From contig JAVBPP010000121.1 in the NCBI GenBank assembly GCA_031549535.1, positions 1 through 8,807 on the forward strand: 8,807 bases of DNA, given 5' to 3'. The position numbers and the translations under genes were made by a program. The notes beneath the pieces were generated by a model. It was not told where the DNA came from. It saw nothing but the letters and a program-made list of their open reading frames with translations, and searched no databases. Shown here piece by piece: positions 6,656 through 8,807 of this stretch (its first letter is position 1; every line of letters begins with the position of its first letter). This DNA comes from JAVBPP01 sp031549535. GTDB taxonomy: Bacteria; Bacillota; Clostridia; Oscillospirales; Acutalibacteraceae.

Positions 6656-6684
6656 TTTTCATTCGCGGCAAACCTGTATATACT
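6656..6684 (+). promoter_or_regulatory. Probable promoter of the LytTR-LiaF-like operon
   Basis: TTTTCA (6656-6661), a 17-base spacer and TATACT (6679-6684) give an acceptable vegetative promoter with a weak -35, as expected for an activator-dependent or autoregulated gene. Transcription would begin near 6691. The palindrome array ends 35 bases upstream. Confidence 0.45.
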
Positions 6685-6710
6685 GAGCATGACGTCGAGG
6701 TGAGAATTTT

Positions 6711-7169
6711 ATGAAGGTGCGCATTGAACTGCAGACTGATTTGGAGGAAGAGGAAGTTATCATCCGCTGTAAGTCTCTGACGGAATCCGTGCAACAAATT
6801 AGCCGTGCGATTGAGGAGCTGTCAGCCGGGGCGCCCCGCCTGACATTTACGCGCGGCAACGAGGAATTTTTTCTTGCGCCGGAGCAGATTCTGTTTTTTC
6901 AAACAAGCGACGAGGCCGTTTATGCGCATACAGCACACGACATCTTTCGCACCAAACTTTGTCTGCGGGATTTGGAGGGCATTTTGCCCTTTTCCTTCCT
7001 GCGTGTGAGCAAATCCGCCATCCTCAACACCCGCCATGTGCAGTCCATCAACCGCAACCTCACCGCCGCCAGCCTGGTTCAGTTTCGCGGCAGTCACAAG
7101 CAGCTCTATGTTTCGCGCAGTTATTACAAGGCATTGCGCGAGCGCATGGATTACCCTGAAAATCGCTAG
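6711..7169 (+). CDS. LytTR-domain DNA-binding regulator without receiver domain
   Basis: A 152-residue cytosolic transcription regulator. Residues 1-40 form a short alpha/beta N-terminal segment rich in Glu. The LytTR DNA-binding domain spans about 42-145, with the family's beta-strand block RLTFTRGNEEFFLAPEQILF (43-62), EAVYAHT (68-74) and the signature FLRVSKSAILNTRHVQSI (96-113), ending in VSRSYYKALRERM (134-146). There is no receiver domain, so it is not a classical two-component output protein. It belongs to the short, stand-alone LytTR regulators that usually pair with a membrane protein which may hold or inhibit them. The start is supported by GAGGTGA (6697-6703), seven bases upstream. 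The stop codon TAG overlaps the AGGAGG of the next gene, a membrane protein with a LiaF-like domain, so the two are certainly co-translated. The palindrome array upstream is a candidate target, suggesting autoregulation. Confidence 0.88.
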   Translation: MKVRIELQTDLEEEEVIIRCKSLTESVQQISRAIEELSAGAPRLTFTRGNEEFFLAPEQILFFQTSDEAVYAHTAHDIFRTKLCLRDLEGILPFSFLRVSKSAILNTRHVQSINRNLTAASLVQFRGSHKQLYVSRSYYKALRERMDYPENR

Positions 7170-7181
7170 GAGGAAGTTACT

Positions 7182-7904
7182 ATGCGTATTCGAAAATGGA
7201 TTTGGGGCTTATTCTTCATCGGTGCAGCTGCAATTGTTTTGCTCAATCAGTTCAATCTTTTTGAAAATATCAGTGTATTCAGTTTACTGATTACGGTTTT
7301 TTTGATTCCGGTCATTGTAGAAAGCGCCGCTAAACTGCAGTTTTACGGGGTGTTCTTTCCGCTGGCGCTGCTGGCAATCGTATATGAGGAACCGCTTGGC
7401 ATAGAACGCATTACCCCCTGGCCGGTTCTGTTGGCGGCGCTGTTTCTTTCCATCGGCTTCTCGATTCTCTTTCGACACAGACTCAGCGAAAGGGTTCGAA
7501 ATAAGCTGAATGGCTGGCAAAAGGAAATTCCGGATGGCTTTGGCTCCAAACGTGTGCAGGCCTCGGCGGAAAACTTTGAAAGCTGCAGCGTCAGCTTCGG
7601 TGCCGTGACCAAATACCTGCAGTCCGCAAACCTGGAGGGCGCAACCTTGCACTGCTCCTTTGGCAACCTCAAGGTCTTTTTTGACAGAGCCGTCCCATCC
7701 CCCAACGGTGTGCAGGTCAATGTATCCTGCTCCTTCGGCGAAACGGTGTTATACGTGCCCAAGGAGTGGCAGGTTCTCAACAAAGCATCCGCGTTTCTCG
7801 GCGACGTCAAAATCTCTTACCGTACCGTAGAGCCGGGCTTCGGCCCCATGCTCGTCTTGACAGGCGATGTAAATTTTGGTGAGATCAAGGTTATATTTGT
7901 GTGA
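7182..7904 (+). CDS. Four-helix membrane protein with LiaF-like C-terminal domain
   Basis: A 240-residue integral membrane protein. Four hydrophobic helices lie at about 5-22, 29-48, 54-69 and 79-97, then a basic stretch (RHRLSERVRNK, 98-108), which suggests that the C-terminal half is cytosolic. Residues 125-240 form a repetitive beta-rich domain with SFG turns: CSVSFG (135-140), HCSFGN (157-162), SCSFGE (182-187) and VNFGEIKV (230-237), the pattern of LiaF-type cell-wall-active-antibiotic response domains. In Bacillus, LiaF restrains the LiaRS system; here the partner is a LytTR protein rather than a LiaRS pair. The gene follows the LytTR gene by 12 bases. AGGAGG (7168-7173) overlaps the previous stop and is eight bases from the ATG. 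By analogy it may sense envelope stress and control the LytTR protein, but that is inference. It converges on the helicase gene with nine bases between stops. Confidence 0.8.
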   Translation: MRIRKWIWGLFFIGAAAIVLLNQFNLFENISVFSLLITVFLIPVIVESAAKLQFYGVFFPLALLAIVYEEPLGIERITPWPVLLAALFLSIGFSILFRHRLSERVRNKLNGWQKEIPDGFGSKRVQASAENFESCSVSFGAVTKYLQSANLEGATLHCSFGNLKVFFDRAVPSPNGVQVNVSCSFGETVLYVPKEWQVLNKASAFLGDVKISYRTVEPGFGPMLVLTGDVNFGEIKVIFV

Positions 7905-7923
7905 TACCGAATTTCACCAAAAT
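7873..7923. terminator. Inverted repeat spanning the convergent gene ends, possible terminator
   Basis: ATTTTGGTGA (7873-7882) and TCACCAAAAT (7914-7923) are a perfect 10-base inverted repeat separated by 31 bases. It lies across the stops of the LiaF-like gene (7902-7904) and the helicase gene (7914-7916); the stem is within coding sequence on both sides. The arms are AT-rich with a long loop, and no clear T-tract follows, so termination is only a possibility. No other terminator is visible between these convergent genes. Confidence 0.25.
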
Positions 7924-8807
7924 GCCTCGCAGGCCTGCGCAAGCTCCGCCGTATCCGAAAGGTATTGCAAACCCGCCCAGTGCTGCGGAAAGAGGCTGCG
8001 GTAGCCTGTGCGGGCGTAGCGGGTATCCAGCAGGAGGACGACACCCCTATCCTGCTCTGTACGGATTACGCGGCCGGCTGCCTGCAACACCTTGTTCATA
8101 CCGGGGAAAACATAGGCAAAATCATAGCCTCTGCCGTTTTTGGCGGTGAAATAATCGCGTATCACGTCCAAACGCACATTGATTTGCGGCAGGCCGACGC
8201 CAACGATTATCGCACCGCAGAGCCTGTCGCCCGCGAGGTCTATCCCCTCAGAAAATATGCCGCCCAACACGCAAAAACCCAGCAGACATTCGGGCTTCTC
8301 ACTTTCAAAGCGGGCAAGAAACTCTGCCCGCTCTTCTTCCGCCATACTGCTTTGCTGGGTGAGAACCGTATACTGTGGGTATAATTCCCGGAACTGCTCC
8401 TCCACGTCGCGCAAATAGCGGAACGAGGGAAAGAAAATCAAATAATTCCCCGTGTGCCGCGCAACAGTTTCCGCAATGGATTGCGCAATCGGCAGGAGGG
8501 AGTCCGGGCGGTCAGCAAATTTTGTGGAGATGCCCCGGTGCGCGAGCAGCAGCAAATTTTCCTGCGGAAATGGGGACGGCAGAGATAATAGGCCGTCTTC
8601 CTCCTCACCGCCCAGAATTTCGCGGTAATAGGGCAGGGGAGAGAGCGTTGCGGAAAACAGCACGCTGCTCACGGCGAAATTCAGTTTTTCACGGATGATG
8701 TGCGAAGGGTCAATGCAAAAAACTGTGATGGCCGTTTGGGTGCGGGTGAATTCATATATGGTGCAGAAGCATTCGTCATAACTCTCACGCAGGCGCAGAA
8801 AGGCGTG
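7914..8807 (-). CDS. DinG/Rad3-family ATP-dependent helicase, C-terminal part
   Basis: The last 297 residues of a superfamily 2 helicase of the XPD/Rad3/DinG type, which unwinds DNA with 5'-3' polarity using ATP. The frame is open to the right edge, so the start and the ATP-binding motifs I and II lie outside. Visible motifs, numbered from the edge, are VLFSATLSPLPYY (about 49-61, motif III), LIFFPSFRYLRD (motif IV, about 123-134), GGIFSEGIDL (motif V, about 181-190) and QAAGRVIRTEQDRG (motif VI, about 240-253, with the two arginines that contact ATP). The phrase FCIDPSHIIREKLNF just before motif III is usual for this family. A GTG at 8672 is not the start, since clear family sequence continues upstream of it. 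Bacterial relatives often carry a Cas4-like PD-(D/E)XK nuclease at the N-terminus, which cannot be checked here. The likely role is DNA repair. Confidence 0.9.
   Translation of the reverse strand, partial: HAFLRLRESYDECFCTIYEFTRTQTAITVFCIDPSHIIREKLNFAVSSVLFSATLSPLPYYREILGGEEEDGLLSLPSPFPQENLLLLAHRGISTKFADRPDSLLPIAQSIAETVARHTGNYLIFFPSFRYLRDVEEQFRELYPQYTVLTQQSSMAEEERAEFLARFESEKPECLLGFCVLGGIFSEGIDLAGDRLCGAIIVGVGLPQINVRLDVIRDYFTAKNGRGYDFAYVFPGMNKVLQAAGRVIRTEQDRGVVLLLDTRYARTGYRSLFPQHWAGLQYLSDTAELAQACEAFW

Noticed and set aside
8670..8672. GTG at 8672 as the helicase start
   Set aside because: The frame stays open to the edge and the 45 upstream codons contain family-typical helicase sequence, so the gene is cut by the window edge.

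Overview
The window looks like a chromosomal segment from a low-to-mid-GC Clostridia member, probably a gut-type Oscillospiraceae/Ruminococcaceae relative. This is inferred from strong AGGAGG ribosome binding sites, sigma-A-type promoters, mixed codon use with many GCC/GGC codons, and families typical of Firmicutes: a small HTH_26/XRE regulator, a DUF1801 protein, a LytTR regulator with a LiaF-like membrane partner, and a LysA-related protein of the clostridial subtype. No rRNA, tRNA, CRISPR array or transposase is visible.

Layout. Bases 1-121 hold no gene I can support. A small XRE regulator (122-364, +) is followed directly by a 173-bp imperfect inverted repeat (365-537) that looks like a miniature transposable element. 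It sits between the convergent ends of the regulator and a minus-strand operon. That operon (2293 down to 552) encodes a DUF1801 protein and, overlapping by one base, a cytosolic (alpha/alpha)6-barrel glycosidase-like protein. It has a TTGACA-type promoter at 2347-2319. Divergent from it, a TTGAAA/TATAAT promoter drives ileS (2533-5655, +), an isoleucyl-tRNA synthetase whose class I signature is the swapped form GIHH instead of HxGH. Seventeen bases after ileS comes a short protein that resembles the N-terminal barrel of diaminopimelate decarboxylase but lacks the PLP lysine and the whole second half. It overlaps an unidentified 109-aa reading frame.

Bases 6557-6620 contain an ordered array of alternating TACCG and CGGTA words forming three to four hairpins. 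The array lies just upstream of the promoter of a LytTR regulator (6711-7169) that is co-transcribed with a four-helix membrane protein with a LiaF-like C-terminal domain (7182-7904). This pair is probably a small envelope-stress or autoregulatory unit, and the array is a candidate binding region. The window ends with the C-terminal 297 residues of a DinG/Rad3-type helicase on the minus strand (7914-8807), which runs off the right edge and converges on the LiaF-like gene with only 9 bases between stop codons.

Best points for follow-up are the GIHH-type IleRS (a type linked to very high mupirocin resistance), the catalytically dead truncated LysA-like protein behind it, the palindrome array next to the LytTR gene, and the miniature inverted-repeat element.
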